From Ustilago trichophora (Eukaryota > Basidiomycota > Ustilaginomycetes > Ustilaginales > Ustilaginaceae), in contig OOIN01000002.1 of assembly GCA_900323505.1 (NCBI GenBank), forward strand, positions 2,046,001 to 2,110,000: DNA of 64,000 nt, given 5' to 3'. A model generated the notes under the pieces. That model made no database searches and was not told where the DNA came from. It worked only from the letters and a program-made list of their open reading frames with translations. The translations under genes were made by a program, and so were the position numbers. Below, one piece after another: positions 40,731-51,557 of the stretch (its first letter is position 1; each line of letters starts with the position of its first letter).

Positions 40731-42872
40731 CTAATCACGCAAGAAAGCGAGTCGCTTGAGCAGGATCTCGGCGCTATCGGTCATTTCGGTCCCTGCAGCA
40801 ATCACCTTTTGCAGATAGTCATTCGCCAAGGCAAGATTGCCGACCCTGGCTTGCGAGCCATCATCGGCATCCTGCTCCATGTCATCGCCGGTCACCACGC
40901 CTCCGGCTTCCGTACGCTGCTTCTGTGCTTCCTTGGCGCCGATCTCGCCCATCTCCCACCTCGCTGCAATAATGTACGACCGAGCATAGCGAGCGACCAC
41001 GTTCGACTCGGTCCCCGCCAGCGCGCGATCCACCACCTGCACCAAACGACGGTGGTACGAAGCAGCAGCTTCAAAGTCGCGCTCCTTCTCGTAGACCTCG
41101 ATGATCCTCGTCAGCCCGATCACTGTATCGCCATGGTTGAGTCGGCAAGCGAGGTAGCGCTTAAAGCACGAGATTGCGTCCTGTGATCTACCGAGGTGGT
41201 CGTAGCATATGCCCATACTGGACCACATGCGTCCATCGTACGGCCGAATCGCAGCGCACTTTTGAAAGTAGTTGACAGCGTACGTATATGCTCCGTTGAG
41301 CTCATACACTTGACCCAATCCGTACAGGGCACGGTACTCGCGTGGATTGATCTTGAGCGCTCGACGATACATCTCTGCCGCAGCATGGCCGTTTTTGAGC
41401 TCAATGTACTCGTGTCCGAGTAGGATCCACGCGGGGACACAGCCCGAGTCGAGACGGAGAGCGTGACGGAACGCTTCAATAGCACGGTGATGGCCGCTGC
41501 GTTGATTGTAGTAGTTGCCTACGAGGCAGCATACTTCGGGTCGATCTTTGGCAAAGGAGCTAAATTTGTGTGCGAGGTGTGCTAGCTCTGCAGAACGATT
41601 GAGGAGATAGAGCGCATTCGAATAGTCTGACAGTCCGTCGATTCTGTAGGGGTCGATCGACCATGCTTCTTGGAAATCTTGCTCTGCTTCGATGTAGTCG
41701 AGCCGATGGACATTGGTCTGTGCTCGGCATGTGAGAAGGTATGCTGATCGAGGAAACGACTCGAGCAGTCGATCGATACGAGCGATGGTTAAGTCGCCCT
41801 CTTGGGCCGAGTGACGATCCAGAAATTCGCGGAAGAAGCTGACCATGAACGACTCTGGCAACAGATCAGACATCTGGTCCGCCTCGCCTGATTCGAGTGT
41901 CATCGCAAGCTCCTGCCACGCAGCCCAGTTGTAAGCAAAGGTTTGAACAGAGCGAATCAAGCAGTCCATCGCTTCAATGGGCCGATTAAGCTTGCGCAGA
42001 ATGGCTCCTTTCAAGAAGAGCAGGAACGGATCGGCAGCGTCGATCAACTCTTTCAGAATGGGGATCAAGCTTGGTGATGTGGCCGGCAGCGTCCCATTCG
42101 GTTTCGGAATGATCATGCCGTGTTCGTCGAGCTTGCGCTCGGACAGAAGAAAGCGAGCGTAGAGCCGCAAGAAACGTGCTTTGTCGGAGGTGCTTTTGCC
42201 GTTCTCGAGGACCCAGATGCAACGTTCGAGCTGATGCTGATCAAAGTGGCTTTTGGCCAGTAGATACGACTCTTCCTCCAGAGCTGAAGAGCCTGCTAGT
42301 CCAGACCCGAGTCGAAGCTGCGATGGACCTGGCGAGCAGTCTATGGAGTTGGTGTTGGACTGCCAATGAACGTGGGCCGACCCTGGAGCATCTCCGTCTT
42401 CGCTGTCGACCGTGATGAGCGAGCTGTCTGGGTCGCCTGTGGGAGACGCTACGTGGCCTAGACGAGCATTGGCAAGAGGGGACGATGCGAATGCGTTCGG
42501 ATTGAATCTTCCGGAGACTTCTCCAACCGATGAGTCATCGGCACCGGGTTCGACCGACACACGCTGATGCATGCCCAATGCTGGCGTAGAGTGTTCAGGG
42601 ATGAGCGTTCTAGCATTGGGACGTCGCTTTGTCGCTGGTGTTGATGTGACAATAGCCGAATCATCAGTACGGCTCTGTGCGGATAAATACGGTCGACTGT
42701 TTGTGGATTCGGTGTAGGGTACTGATTGGAGCAGTTCGAGTGTCCATCTCGAGGAAGAAGCCAGTCCTCGATCCGACAGCTCAGTAGCCGCAAAGCGAAG
42801 TGCCTCTCGTGCACGAGCGGGATCGAGGTCCGGGAACGGGTAGTCAATTTCGAATATGGACGAATCGGACAT
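40731..42872 (-). CDS. CDC23: Anaphase-promoting complex subunit Cdc23/Apc8
   Basis: A 713-residue single-exon protein with the TPR superhelix of Apc8. The N-terminus (about 1-205) contains a Ser/Thr-rich insert that is longer than in yeast. From about residue 215 on come repeated TPRs, including KSHFDQHQLERCIWVLE, LFLKGAILRKLNRPIEAMDC, YNQRSGHHRAIEAFRHAL, YIELKNGHAAAEMYRRAL, GLGQVYELNGAYTYAVNYFQ and MGICYDHLGRSQDAISCFKR. The segment NYYNQRS and the spacing of the C-terminal TPRs match Cdc23 rather than Cdc16 or Cdc27. It is a scaffold of the ubiquitin ligase that triggers anaphase and mitotic exit. The ATG at 42872 opens the frame. Confidence 0.92.
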   Translation of the reverse strand: MSDSSIFEIDYPFPDLDPARAREALRFAATELSDRGLASSSRWTLELLQSVPYTESTNSRPYLSAQSRTDDSAIVTSTPATKRRPNARTLIPEHSTPALGMHQRVSVEPGADDSSVGEVSGRFNPNAFASSPLANARLGHVASPTGDPDSSLITVDSEDGDAPGSAHVHWQSNTNSIDCSPGPSQLRLGSGLAGSSALEEESYLLAKSHFDQHQLERCIWVLENGKSTSDKARFLRLYARFLLSERKLDEHGMIIPKPNGTLPATSPSLIPILKELIDAADPFLLFLKGAILRKLNRPIEAMDCLIRSVQTFAYNWAAWQELAMTLESGEADQMSDLLPESFMVSFFREFLDRHSAQEGDLTIARIDRLLESFPRSAYLLTCRAQTNVHRLDYIEAEQDFQEAWSIDPYRIDGLSDYSNALYLLNRSAELAHLAHKFSSFAKDRPEVCCLVGNYYNQRSGHHRAIEAFRHALRLDSGCVPAWILLGHEYIELKNGHAAAEMYRRALKINPREYRALYGLGQVYELNGAYTYAVNYFQKCAAIRPYDGRMWSSMGICYDHLGRSQDAISCFKRYLACRLNHGDTVIGLTRIIEVYEKERDFEAAASYHRRLVQVVDRALAGTESNVVARYARSYIIAARWEMGEIGAKEAQKQRTEAGGVVTGDDMEQDADDGSQARVGNLALANDYLQKVIAAGTEMTDSAEILLKRLAFLRD

Positions 42873-43434
42873 CGTCGGTGGTAGTATCTAGGGGTGATTC
42901 CACGTGAACTGGGATGATGCTTGACTGAGCCTTTGCTCACGCCTTGAAGCCTGAAGGGAGAAACGGCTTGCGGATGCGCTACTCTACAGAAGGGTGCAGA
43001 CAAGGTTGTAGGTGGAATTGATTGTTCTGGTCCTTCGTCGTCGTCGTCGAGTCTTGTGACTCCCTTGCTGAGATCAGTGACGAGGCAATGCTGTGAGGCA
43101 CGTTGGTCGATGCACAAAGAAAGAGGGAAGAGGTCGACACAAGATGCTTCAATTTTGTGTTGTTCTCTACACGCGCACTCCTCCACCCTCAGCCTAAACG
43201 CGTCCTCTAGCTTGCAACAGCAAAGTAGATGAACCCCGACGAGTGTGGAAACGAAGCTCTACTTTCAGATACGACTGAGCACTCAACTTGTCTGAAAGAC
43301 CATCCATTTCGCTCATTCACCTCACGAATGACAAGAACGTCTTTCAGCAAGCCATATTCGAACAAAAAATGATGCTGCAGAAATGACAATCATGTTGTTT
43401 TCGTCAGGTGAAACACTCAAAACACAAAAAGAAA
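42873..43434. other. Intergenic region upstream of Cdc23
   Basis: 562 bp between the Cdc23 start and the tRNA. It includes a run of five A at 43426-43430, which reads as a T5 Pol III terminator for the minus-strand tRNA. No protein gene is supported. Confidence 0.6.
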
Positions 43435-43541
43435 TGCAGTCTGGAGGAATCGAACATCCGTCTGCTCGGCTTTGAGACCGAATACTCAATGCGACTAAAG
43501 AAAGCCACAACGAGCTGTACTAACCACTATACTAAGACTGC
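43435..43541 (-). tRNA. tRNA-His (GTG) with a 35-nt intron
   Basis: On the minus strand the acceptor arms GCAGTCT and AGACTGC pair perfectly, with A at the discriminator position (43435). The D arm is GTATAGTGGTTAGTAC. The anticodon stem GCTCG pairs with CGAGC, and the loop TTGTGG carries GTG at 43506-43508. A 35-nt intron (43470-43504) follows position 37, the standard site. The T loop is TTCGATT. The T stem (GGATG/CCTCC) has one U-C mismatch, so a slightly weakened copy is possible. A T5 terminator follows. Confidence 0.85.
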
Positions 43542-43907
43542 GTGTCAGCCACATAATAAGTTGCGTATATATACACTAATCACGCAATCATTGTTCGGAC
43601 CATCATACATCGAGTCAAGTCCGGTCAGCTCACTGCGCAGACGAAGAGGAAAGTTGCGATGAATGGTGATGATCATATTTTGGGGCAGTGCTGAGCGGAT
43701 GTAGAGGAAATGGTTTTCTATGCACGTCATTCCAAAGACGAGTGTTGAGGAGGCTACTGATACAAGGGTTGGAACGATATGAGAAAGGATCTAGCTAAAA
43801 GTACAAACACGACACGGTGAGCTGTATGATCATGGCTGGTAAGGCCAATCTAGCTTTCTTTTTGGAGGTTTGCTGGCGGGTGACGGAGACAAGCGGTCAG
43901 CTAACAT
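43542..43907. other. Intergenic region upstream of tRNA-His
   Basis: 366 bp, including a TATATATA-like stretch at about 43566-43574, upstream of the minus-strand tRNA. It also includes the 3' flank of the helicase gene. No gene is seen. Confidence 0.5.
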
Positions 43908-46316
43908 TTACCATTTGCTGGCGCTGCTGTCGCGGCCGAATCGGTTCTCACGCGAATCACGGCCGCTTCCCCAACTGCTGCGTCCACCAATGCTGGAACG
44001 CGAGCTACCACGGCTGTCTCGGCTGTCTCTTGAGTCACGACCACCGTTGTTATCCTTGCTGAAGCGCCCTCGTCCAAGCGACCGAGAGCCGTCGCCACCG
44101 CGGCCTCCAGCACGGAAATTGCCGCTACCGCGACGAGAAAACCCGCTGCCGCCACCGCCACGCATGTCCCTGGACGAGATGCCGAGCTTCTGCATGTAGG
44201 CGTCGCTCATGTGGGGAGGGCGCTCCAAACGACCTGCCTCGACAGACCATTGCTTGAGACCCTCAAGCACCGACATTTTGCTGGTACGTAGCTCGTCGCC
44301 CTTGCCGAGGTAGAAGCCGAGAAGCGAGTTGAAAGTCTCGCGCACGCCCTCCTCTTCGCCCAACGAGTTGAGCGATTCCTCGATCAGAGGCGCGAGTGTC
44401 TTGGTGCTGTACTTGCCTGAAAGGGGGCCTCGAATTTTGGCGGGGGGCTTCATGATGCTCGTGTCCCTGTCACGTCCACGTCCACGGACGTTCTTCTTGG
44501 CTGCCTGGATCTTGGCCTTGGCTTCGTCAACGACCTCCTGAGGAGGTTGGAACTCCTCGGGCGACTCGTCGAAACGCTCCGCAAGAGTCTGAACTTCCTC
44601 GGCGAGATCGTCGACGTGAAGCTGGGTGACGGGAAGGTCATCAAGCTGGAAATGGAGGAATCCGCGCTCAAAGTTCTGTAGAACAATGTCGGATCGACCC
44701 TGAGCACCCGCACGGCCAGTTCGGCCGATTCGGTGAATGTACTGATCCTTGCTGCTGGGAATGCCGACCTGGATAACACGGGTGGTACCGGGGTAGTCGA
44801 CACCTCGAGCACTGACATCACTTGTGACAAGAACACTGGCTCCGGTCTGGTCCTTACGGAAACGGTCGCTGGTGTTGAATCGGGCACGCTGGTCCTTCTT
44901 GCTGTGAATCTCGTAGACACTGGCGCCACTGGAGGCAGGCAAGTGGCGCTGTGTGTCGCGAAGGACATCGGCAAGGAGCTCGGTCATCTTGGTGGTAGGT
45001 GCAAAGACAATCGTCTTGGATTTGCCAGGGTTGATGAGCTGGTCGTGAGCAATGAGTCGTAGGACGTGGGGGATCTGCTCCTCGGCCGATTCGAGTACGG
45101 TGGCAAACTGCGGAATGTGCTTATGAACGTTCTCCTCGCCGGCAGGGACACAGTCGATGAAGCGATGATCCTTCTGCAAGCTGGCACGTGCGATGGCACG
45201 GATTTCAGGGCCAACGGTGGCACTGAAGAGCATGTTCTGACGGTCGACTTTGGCGGGGAGATGGCGCATGATGGCCTGCAGATCGTCACGGAAACCCATC
45301 TCGAGAAGTGTATCAGCCTCGTCGAGGATTAGGGTGCGACATGCGGTCATGGCTTCGCGGATCATGCCCACGTCGTTGAGCAAGTCAAGAATACGACCAG
45401 GAGTGGCAACAACGACGTCAGGCCTCGAACGTCGCCAGTCGTTGATCTGGAAGTTGCGGCTGGCGCCTCCAACGAGGAGCTGCACCTTGAGCTCAGGCTG
45501 GTGAGTCAGGAGCTTTTTGGCCTCATCGGCAATCTGTGTAGCGAGTTCTCGAGTGGGCGAAAGGATGAGGGCACCAACAGTGTTGTTGACAAACTGCTTG
45601 ACGATCTCCTCAAGCTCCTTCTTTTTGAGCGACGACACATCCAGATCAGGTCGGTGTCGCTGGAGCATCTCCAACCAGGGCTTGGAGAACTTGCCGTTGC
45701 GGACGTCTTCGATGGAACGCAGGCGTGCTTCGAGCGCAGGAACAAGGAAGGCAATCGTCTTTCCGGTACCAGTCTTGGCCTTGACAAGCATGTCTCTGCC
45801 CTGTCCATCAGGCATCGGGGTAGCCGACTCTCCAACAGCGCTAGCAACATCTGGAAGAAGGTGCAAAACACTTTGCTGGACGGCGGACATGTTGGTGTAG
45901 GCGAAAGGTTTGACAGTCAATGCCTTAAGAATGGAAGGGTGGATCGAGTTCTTCAAAGAAGCGAAAGTCTCGTCCTTGGTGTGGGATGCCTTGGCCGCAC
46001 GTTCCTCCTTGCGACTGACAAGAATGTGCTCTTCGAGCTCTGATGCTTCGGTAGCCTCTGCAGCGGCCGCAGCTGGCTCTGCCGATTTGGACGACTGAGA
46101 GAGACCACGAATCGCGTGTGCGAGGCTTGGATACCAATCTTGACGTGCGATTCGGCTCTGCTGGGTGAATACGAGAGACTGACGAAGAGATGAAGATGTG
46201 ACGGAAGGGTTGAGCCGAGCACGAATGGTGGACCTGGCAGTCAAAGTCGAAAGCTGTCGGGCAGCCGCCATGGGGCGTGCAAGCCCGAGTGGACTTGCCA
46301 ATTTTGTGTACAACAT
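43908..46316 (-). CDS. Mitochondrial DEAD-box RNA helicase (Mss116-like)
   Basis: An 802-residue single-exon helicase starting at the ATG at 46316. The first 70 residues are Arg/Ser/Leu-rich with almost no acidic residues, as in a mitochondrial presequence. The helicase core has all motifs: AKTGTGKT (I), PTRELATQI (Ia), LILDEADTLLEMGF (II), LFSATVG (III), VFAPTTKMTELLADVL (IV), VTSDVSARGVDYPG (V) and IHRIGRTGRAG (VI). The C-terminal 100 residues are Arg/Gly/Ser-rich (GGGGSGFSRRGSGNF, then repeated RDSRDSRDSR), typical of the basic tail of Mss116/CYT-19. By family it would help fold mitochondrial introns and assist mitochondrial transcription and translation. Confidence 0.9.
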   Translation of the reverse strand: MLYTKLASPLGLARPMAAARQLSTLTARSTIRARLNPSVTSSSLRQSLVFTQQSRIARQDWYPSLAHAIRGLSQSSKSAEPAAAAAEATEASELEEHILVSRKEERAAKASHTKDETFASLKNSIHPSILKALTVKPFAYTNMSAVQQSVLHLLPDVASAVGESATPMPDGQGRDMLVKAKTGTGKTIAFLVPALEARLRSIEDVRNGKFSKPWLEMLQRHRPDLDVSSLKKKELEEIVKQFVNNTVGALILSPTRELATQIADEAKKLLTHQPELKVQLLVGGASRNFQINDWRRSRPDVVVATPGRILDLLNDVGMIREAMTACRTLILDEADTLLEMGFRDDLQAIMRHLPAKVDRQNMLFSATVGPEIRAIARASLQKDHRFIDCVPAGEENVHKHIPQFATVLESAEEQIPHVLRLIAHDQLINPGKSKTIVFAPTTKMTELLADVLRDTQRHLPASSGASVYEIHSKKDQRARFNTSDRFRKDQTGASVLVTSDVSARGVDYPGTTRVIQVGIPSSKDQYIHRIGRTGRAGAQGRSDIVLQNFERGFLHFQLDDLPVTQLHVDDLAEEVQTLAERFDESPEEFQPPQEVVDEAKAKIQAAKKNVRGRGRDRDTSIMKPPAKIRGPLSGKYSTKTLAPLIEESLNSLGEEEGVRETFNSLLGFYLGKGDELRTSKMSVLEGLKQWSVEAGRLERPPHMSDAYMQKLGISSRDMRGGGGSGFSRRGSGNFRAGGRGGDGSRSLGRGRFSKDNNGGRDSRDSRDSRGSSRSSIGGRSSWGSGRDSRENRFGRDSSASKW

Positions 46317-46578
46317 GGCGCCGCGAAATGCAAGTATAAATGCTTGCACGGGTATATCGAGGAGCCGCTGTGATGATGTGGTGGTTGTAGTGGTGGAAAA
46401 CGATGATGAATGATATCTGAGCTTGTGACAAGTGCCACTGACTCTTTAGGACTGCTGAGCCTTGAGGATCGTTGCTAAGAAGTTTTGTCGAGATTTTCCT
46501 CGTTCTGCTTCTTCTGCAGGGTCGGGCAATTTCGCCTGAACCCTTTCCGACCACTTTTTTCTTCTTCTTCTGCTCCCC

Positions 46579-46609
<31 letters not shown>

Positions 46610-46865
46610 AGCAAGGCTGACCAATTTTAGGAAATCGGGCCACAACCTCCACCCTGGCTTGCCCGATTACCAGATGAGACGCGAAGATTGAGCTTTCTTC
46701 GGGAATTTCGCGCTTTTCGGAAAGCAAAGCATGGACCAGAGCTTCTTTATACGAGAACAACACATCCGCACCGCACTGACACCATCCATCGAAAGCTGCC
46801 CACTTGGTTTCGGATAGATCACAAAACAGCATCGCCACAGACACGTGCTGTAGCTGAGGACAAGA
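46317..46865. other. Divergent promoter region with a T23 tract
   Basis: 549 bp between the helicase and PIG-U starts. It contains a T23 tract at 46586-46608 preceded by a pyrimidine-rich stretch. No gene is seen. Confidence 0.65.
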
Positions 46866-48877
46866 ATGGCGGCATCGTCAGCAAACGTGCCGGGAGCGGC
46901 CAAGATCATGACAGATCGGCCTCTTCAACCGTCCAAGTCACTGCTGTACCTCGCCCTGATCGGTGCAGCCGTGCTACGCCTTGGCATCTTTCTTCATACG
47001 GATGCTTTCGGCCTGCTACAGGACAGGCCAGAGCTCAGCACGCCATTCACCAGCTTCAAGTCACTTATGGAGACCCACTACCTCTTCCGACGCCCGCCAA
47101 CACCTGTTTCAGCTTCCTTCCGGCAACACATTCCCGACCCCTACACGGCGGGCACCGTTCACCACTCGCCACTCCTTCTGCCCATCCTCAACAATGCATT
47201 GAATCGCGTGTACTCTACTGGAGACCAAAGATGGGTTGCTCTGGCTTGGACTGCCGCAGATGTGATCGCGGGCTGGCTACTCTTTCGCATCTGCCATGCC
47301 CGCCAAGTAGCATTGTGGGCCCGACAGACGCATCTCTTTGCTTGGGATCAAAGCAGAGCACTCAAGGTGGCGGTCCTCTTCCTCTTCAACCCATACACTG
47401 TTGCAACTTGCGTCGCCAGGAGCTCGATCTCATTCGAGGTAGTCGCCCTACTTGCAGCTGTGGACGCCGCCATGTCAGGCACGGCAATCAAGCTTGCCTT
47501 TTCCTGGGCCACCTCGTCTCTTCTCTCGCTCTATCCAGTCCTGCTATTCCCTATGCTGATTCAGCTTTGCCGCCGCAGAGCTGGCGAGCTTGTCTATGAA
47601 CGTGAGATCGCTCGTCTAGGCCAGAACACTGACTCTAAATCTGCGCGTCAACTCGGCTTCCTCGTGGACCGTGTCCGATCCGCAAAGGTAAACATCTTGC
47701 TGCATGCAAGCACAGACGCTTGCAATATTCTGGATACAGTCAGATTCGGCTAACGCTACCTACCGCCCTTTGTTTATGTTGTAGCGTCGGATGGTCTTCA
47801 AATGCCTTGTCTTCATGCCGGCAGCGCTCGCAGGAGGCCTTTGGCTTTCGAGAGCGATCGCCCTCAGCCCGGGAAACGCTTCGGTGGGCGCGATCTTGCT
47901 CAACCTGCCCAATGTGCTCGAGATTCCCCTTGAAAGTGGCTGGGCATGGACTGAACAGGTCTATGGTTCAGTGTAAGTGTCCTACTCACAGCATACGCTC
48001 TTGTTCAATCATGTCGAGCATAAGCTGAACACAGGCTCCTTTCTTCCTTGACGGCAACAGAATCTTTGTCACCGACCTCACACCAAACCTCGGGCTCTGG
48101 TGGTACTTCTTCATGGAGATCTTCGACCACTTCCGCGACTTTTTCCTGCTCACCTTCAATGTGCATCTTGCATGCTACGTTTTGCCATTCGCGATCAAGT
48201 ACCGGTCAGTAACACCTCGTTTGCACTTTTCACTGGTAATCGACATGCTCTGACACAGCACCGCACATACACTTTCACTTCAACGACTCGATTACAGACA
48301 AGATCCGCTGTTCGGTATTACACTGATGATTGGTGTGATTGCCGTCTTCAAGAGCTATCCGACCATGGGTGACCACGCTGTCTTCATGGCATTGCTAAGC
48401 CTGCATAGCCAGATCTTTGAATGTAAGTGAGCTAAAGCGAGCTGTCGTTGCCAAGAACATGAAAAGACTTAGGAAGGTTCGAATGCTGACACTGCCCCTT
48501 GTCACTCGTCGATTGCTTTAGATATGCGATATCCGCTGGTTTCGGCGCTGACGTACGCGTACTGTACGTGTCTTTCACCTGCCTTCCACCATCTTTGGTT
48601 GAATGCTGGCTCGGCCAACGCCAACTTCTTTTACGCCATCACGCTGGTCTGGGCGCTGGGAGGAGGCATGCTGGTGCTCGATGCGATGTGGGCATGGGGG
48701 CGAGAGCGCTGGGAAAAGGAGAGGAATCCAATCCGAGCTCGAGCTCGGCAGCAGCAAGAAGAGGTGGTTGATGCCGACGCATCCATTGAGACCGTCGACA
48801 AAGCAGAGGCAATTGACGGGCAAAGGTCGCTGATTCAAGACGACAAGCCGAGACGACGAGTCGTTGTACAAGTATAG
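46866..48877 (+). CDS. GAB1: GPI transamidase subunit PIG-U (Gab1/Cdc91)
   Basis: Five exons: 46866-47687, 47785-47972, 48061-48204, 48298-48422 and 48522-48877. The introns are GT-AG and the frames join exactly, giving 544 residues. It is a multi-pass ER membrane protein of the complex that attaches GPI anchors. Diagnostic segments are FLFNPYTVATCVARSS, DLTPNLGLWWYFFMEIFDHF, FKSYPTMGDHAVFMALL and LWLNAGSANANFFYAITL, all highly conserved in PIG-U and lining the GPI-binding region. The N-terminus has a first membrane helix near residues 27-45. The tail is charged and cytosolic-looking. It is divergent from the helicase and convergent with Arl2. Confidence 0.94.
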
Positions 48878-49016
48878 ATTGTAATGATAACCTTCGAACT
48901 CTCTTCCTGCTCGTTTTAGGAGTTTGAGAATCGCTGTGTAAAGTTTCGGTGCATCCTTTTCTGTATGCCAAGTTTTCCGTGGTTACGTTCGGTGGTTTTG
49001 GAGCCTCGTGCTGAGC

Positions 49017-49637
49017 TCATGTGACCGTGTGTCCTTCCAGCGAATTTGCTGGGGGACGTAGAGTCGACTTTGCATCGCCGTTGTAGTAGATACGATTGGC
49101 AACATCCTTCACCGCCCAGTCGAGACCCTGCACGAGGTCGTCGCCGGTGTAGGCACTGCAAGGCTGAATTCTCCAGCTGTGAGTCGATACGCGATCAAGT
49201 TGGAGGTGGGATTTGATCTGCTCCGCTGACAGAGCTCCTGGAAGATCCTGCTTGTTGGCGAAAATCAAAATGGTGGCGCCGTGAAGCCGTTCCTCCTTGA
49301 GAAGTTTGTCGAGCTCTTCTTTACAGTCTGTGAGGCGGGCGGTATCGGATGAGTCGACGACCCAGATGATAGCATCTGTCTTCTCAAAGTAGTTCTTCCA
49401 GTAGGGGCGAAGGCTTTTCTGACCGCCAATGTCCCAAATGTTGAGATGGTAGCCTTGATACTGGAATGTCTGGATTGCGAATCCTAATGTCGGTGAGATG
49501 GCCTCGATCTCGGACTGTGGCTGGTTCTGAAGCTTCTTGAGGATGGTGGTCTTGCCCGCATTGTCGAGACCGAGGAAGAGGAAGCGAAATTCGTGAGAAC
49601 GCAGTTTGGTCTTGCGAATGATTGTGAGTAGACCCAT
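49017..49637 (-). CDS. ARL2: ADP-ribosylation factor-like GTPase Arl2
   Basis: A 206-residue single-exon small GTPase starting at the ATG at 49637 ([11 protein letters not shown]), which matches the conserved Arl2 N-terminus. GTP-binding motifs are GLDNAGKTT (P-loop), PTLGF (switch I), [13 protein letters not shown] (switch II), NKQD and SAYTG. Arl2 works with tubulin cofactor D in tubulin folding (Alp41 in fission yeast). The protein is about 20 residues longer than usual at the C-terminus, with a tail after the last helix. The frame continues upstream but without an ATG of the right type. It converges on PIG-U with 139 bp between stops. Confidence 0.95.
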   Translation of the reverse strand: MGLLTIIRKTKLRSHEFRFLFLGLDNAGKTTILKKLQNQPQSEIEAISPTLGFAIQTFQYQGYHLNIWDIGGQKSLRPYWKNYFEKTDAIIWVVDSSDTARLTDCKEELDKLLKEERLHGATILIFANKQDLPGALSAEQIKSHLQLDRVSTHSWRIQPCSAYTGDDLVQGLDWAVKDVANRIYYNGDAKSTLRPPANSLEGHTVT

Positions 49638-50014
49638 AGCTGCAATGCCGTGTAGCTCTCGACGAGCTCTGAGGAGGCGCGGAATGGAAGATGTGGTCGA
49701 CGAGGATGCTTCTAGAGGAGATCTGCAAGTCCTCCACTCTGCACCCTGAAAAGTGACACGAAAGAAGAAGAACACTCCGCAAGGAAAGTGAAAAGGGTGC
49801 GATGCAGAAACTTAACAATTCAGAGAAAATGGCCACATGGCACAGAGTGTTTTGTTGATGAATTTCGAGAAAAAAAAAAATAGAAAAAGAAAAAGGAAAA
49901 AGAATAACTCGCACATGCAAAATTCAGTACACACACACACACACACAAGAGGGTCGAGGGTTGGACAGAGAGACGGCGAGCAGTCACTCTACTCTTGTCT
50001 GTGTCTCGCGGAAA
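49638..50014. other. Upstream region of Arl2 next to the transposon
   Basis: 377 bp with an A-rich tract (about 49870-49905) and an AC microsatellite (49929-49946, about nine units). It ends at the left terminus of the Harbinger element. No gene is seen. Confidence 0.6.
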
Positions 50015-50046
50015 TAGTGAGTTTTTGGTCGTCCATCGTCTGGGTG
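50015..50046 (+). repeat. Left terminal inverted repeat of the Harbinger element
   Basis: Begins TAGTGAGTTTTTGGTCGTCC and ends CTGGGTG. It pairs with the reverse complement of 53158-53189 with about five or six mismatches in 32 positions. Confidence 0.8.
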
Positions 50047-50114
50047 ACCTTGAGCTCGCTTATGCATGAATTGGAGCTCCGATTGTGTTGCATGAAAAAA
50101 GTGTGTCCCCTAGA

Positions 50115-50160
50115 TGGTCGTATGGGTGACCAGCTCCGTACTAGGTCACCCATACGACCA
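50115..50160. repeat. Left subterminal hairpin, perfect 17-bp arms
   Basis: TGGTCGTATGGGTGACC and its exact reverse complement are separated by 12 bases. The arm carries the same GTCGTATGGGTG core as the terminal repeats, so it may be a transposase or Myb-protein binding site. Confidence 0.9.
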
Positions 50161-50364
50161 AGTCGCGTGTTTCTCAGCCTGTAGTTCGGATCCGAGCAAT
50201 CAATGTTTATTGTGTTGAAGCAGAATCTCAAGAAGTGTGTGTTTCGTCGCCTTTGAAAGTATGGTGTGAGTACTACCATCATATTTATTACCCCGCAAAA
50301 CCTTAACCATTGTTTATCCGGCCATCCCGTCCGTCAACGGAGCTTCGAGACTCGAAACGCAAGC

Positions 50365-51528
50365 ATGCAGGCCGAGAATTCGGTTCATGCATATCGAAAA
50401 CGCCGGAGGCGAATACTTGCAGTGCTTTCCGTGCTCGGACGGAGAGCACCTACACGGCTCGCGGCCCAGCACTACCATCATATCCAAGCACAGCTTGATG
50501 ATGTTCACTTCAAGTCTACATTCGGGCTCACAATCAGCGAATTTGAAGCTATACATCATGCTTTGAGATTGCCTGATCCAGTGAGAACGTCTGTGAATGA
50601 TGTGAGTGATAGCAAGATGGCATTGCTCATGCTGTTGGCCTGGCTTCGAGGCAGTCGACTACGGTCGCTTGAAGGCCAATTTGGATGGTCTCACAGTCGA
50701 AGCAGCCGTATCATTCATCAAGTCAGCGAGTTCATACACAGACGGTGGTGTCACTTGCTCGATGTTACGAGCGCTCGTCATCGTTTGCTCAGTCCGCGGC
50801 GCCTGGATTACTACGCGGCGGCCATCGAGAGGAAGACTCGCTTGCCACAGTTCTGGGGTGCCATTGATGGTACTGTACGTCCTATTGCAATGCCAATCAA
50901 TGAACAACGAGAAGCATATAATGGTCACAAGCGTGTGCATGCTCTCAAGTATCAGTTCATTGCCACGCCCGATGGTTTGCTGTTTGTGTCGGCGCCATTT
51001 GATGGACGCCGGCATGATGCTCATATGGTAATTGAGACTCACCTCGTGGCCTGGGCCGCGGAGAACGCAAAGGGCGAGGACGGCGAGCAGAGGTATCTCT
51101 ACAGGGACCAAGCATACGGCGTCTCGCCGGCGATTATATCGCCGTTCAAGGGCAATCTCATTACCAGGAACCAGGAACTCACGAACCACGTGCTCGGTAA
51201 GTACCGAACGACGGTTGAATGGGGTATCGGAATGGTTTCAATGCAATGGCCAAGGTTTCAAGACAAGCAATATCAGCGGACTGGTCTCACACCGTGTGGA
51301 AGGGACTGGATGGTAGCGACGCTGCTTTGGAATGCAAAAACATGCTTGATTGGCAATCAGATAAGCATTTCAATGGGATGTAATCCTCAGACGCTCGAGG
51401 AGTACTTCTCCTCGCCACGTGTGGTCGTCTCTACGGCCTTGACAAATCCCGCGGAAAACAGCTCAGGTATCAATTCTCCGGAACATGCAGACAACAACGA
51501 CGAGGTCACGGTCAATGAAGTTCTTTGA
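50365..51528 (+). CDS. PIF/Harbinger (HARBI1-like) DDE transposase
   Basis: A 387-residue uninterrupted frame from the ATG at 50365 (MQAENSVHAYRK). The frame is open further upstream but without an ATG. A helix-turn-helix-like region (LEGQFGWSHSRSSRIIHQVS) lies near residues 110-130. The catalytic triad of the DDE_Tnp_4 fold is visible: Asp168 in GAIDGTVRP, Asp218 in DGRRHDAHM and Glu285 in TTVEWGIGM. Length and motif spacing agree with HARBI1-type transposases. No frameshift or stop is present, so the enzyme could be active. It needs the Myb/SANT partner encoded on the opposite strand for nuclear import and DNA binding, as known for this superfamily. Confidence 0.92.
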   Translation: MQAENSVHAYRKRRRRILAVLSVLGRRAPTRLAAQHYHHIQAQLDDVHFKSTFGLTISEFEAIHHALRLPDPVRTSVNDVSDSKMALLMLLAWLRGSRLRSLEGQFGWSHSRSSRIIHQVSEFIHRRWCHLLDVTSARHRLLSPRRLDYYAAAIERKTRLPQFWGAIDGTVRPIAMPINEQREAYNGHKRVHALKYQFIATPDGLLFVSAPFDGRRHDAHMVIETHLVAWAAENAKGEDGEQRYLYRDQAYGVSPAIISPFKGNLITRNQELTNHVLGKYRTTVEWGIGMVSMQWPRFQDKQYQRTGLTPCGRDWMVATLLWNAKTCLIGNQISISMGCNPQTLEEYFSSPRVVVSTALTNPAENSSGINSPEHADNNDEVTVNEVL

Positions 51529-51557
51529 TTGCAATGAATGTATATACATGAATATAA

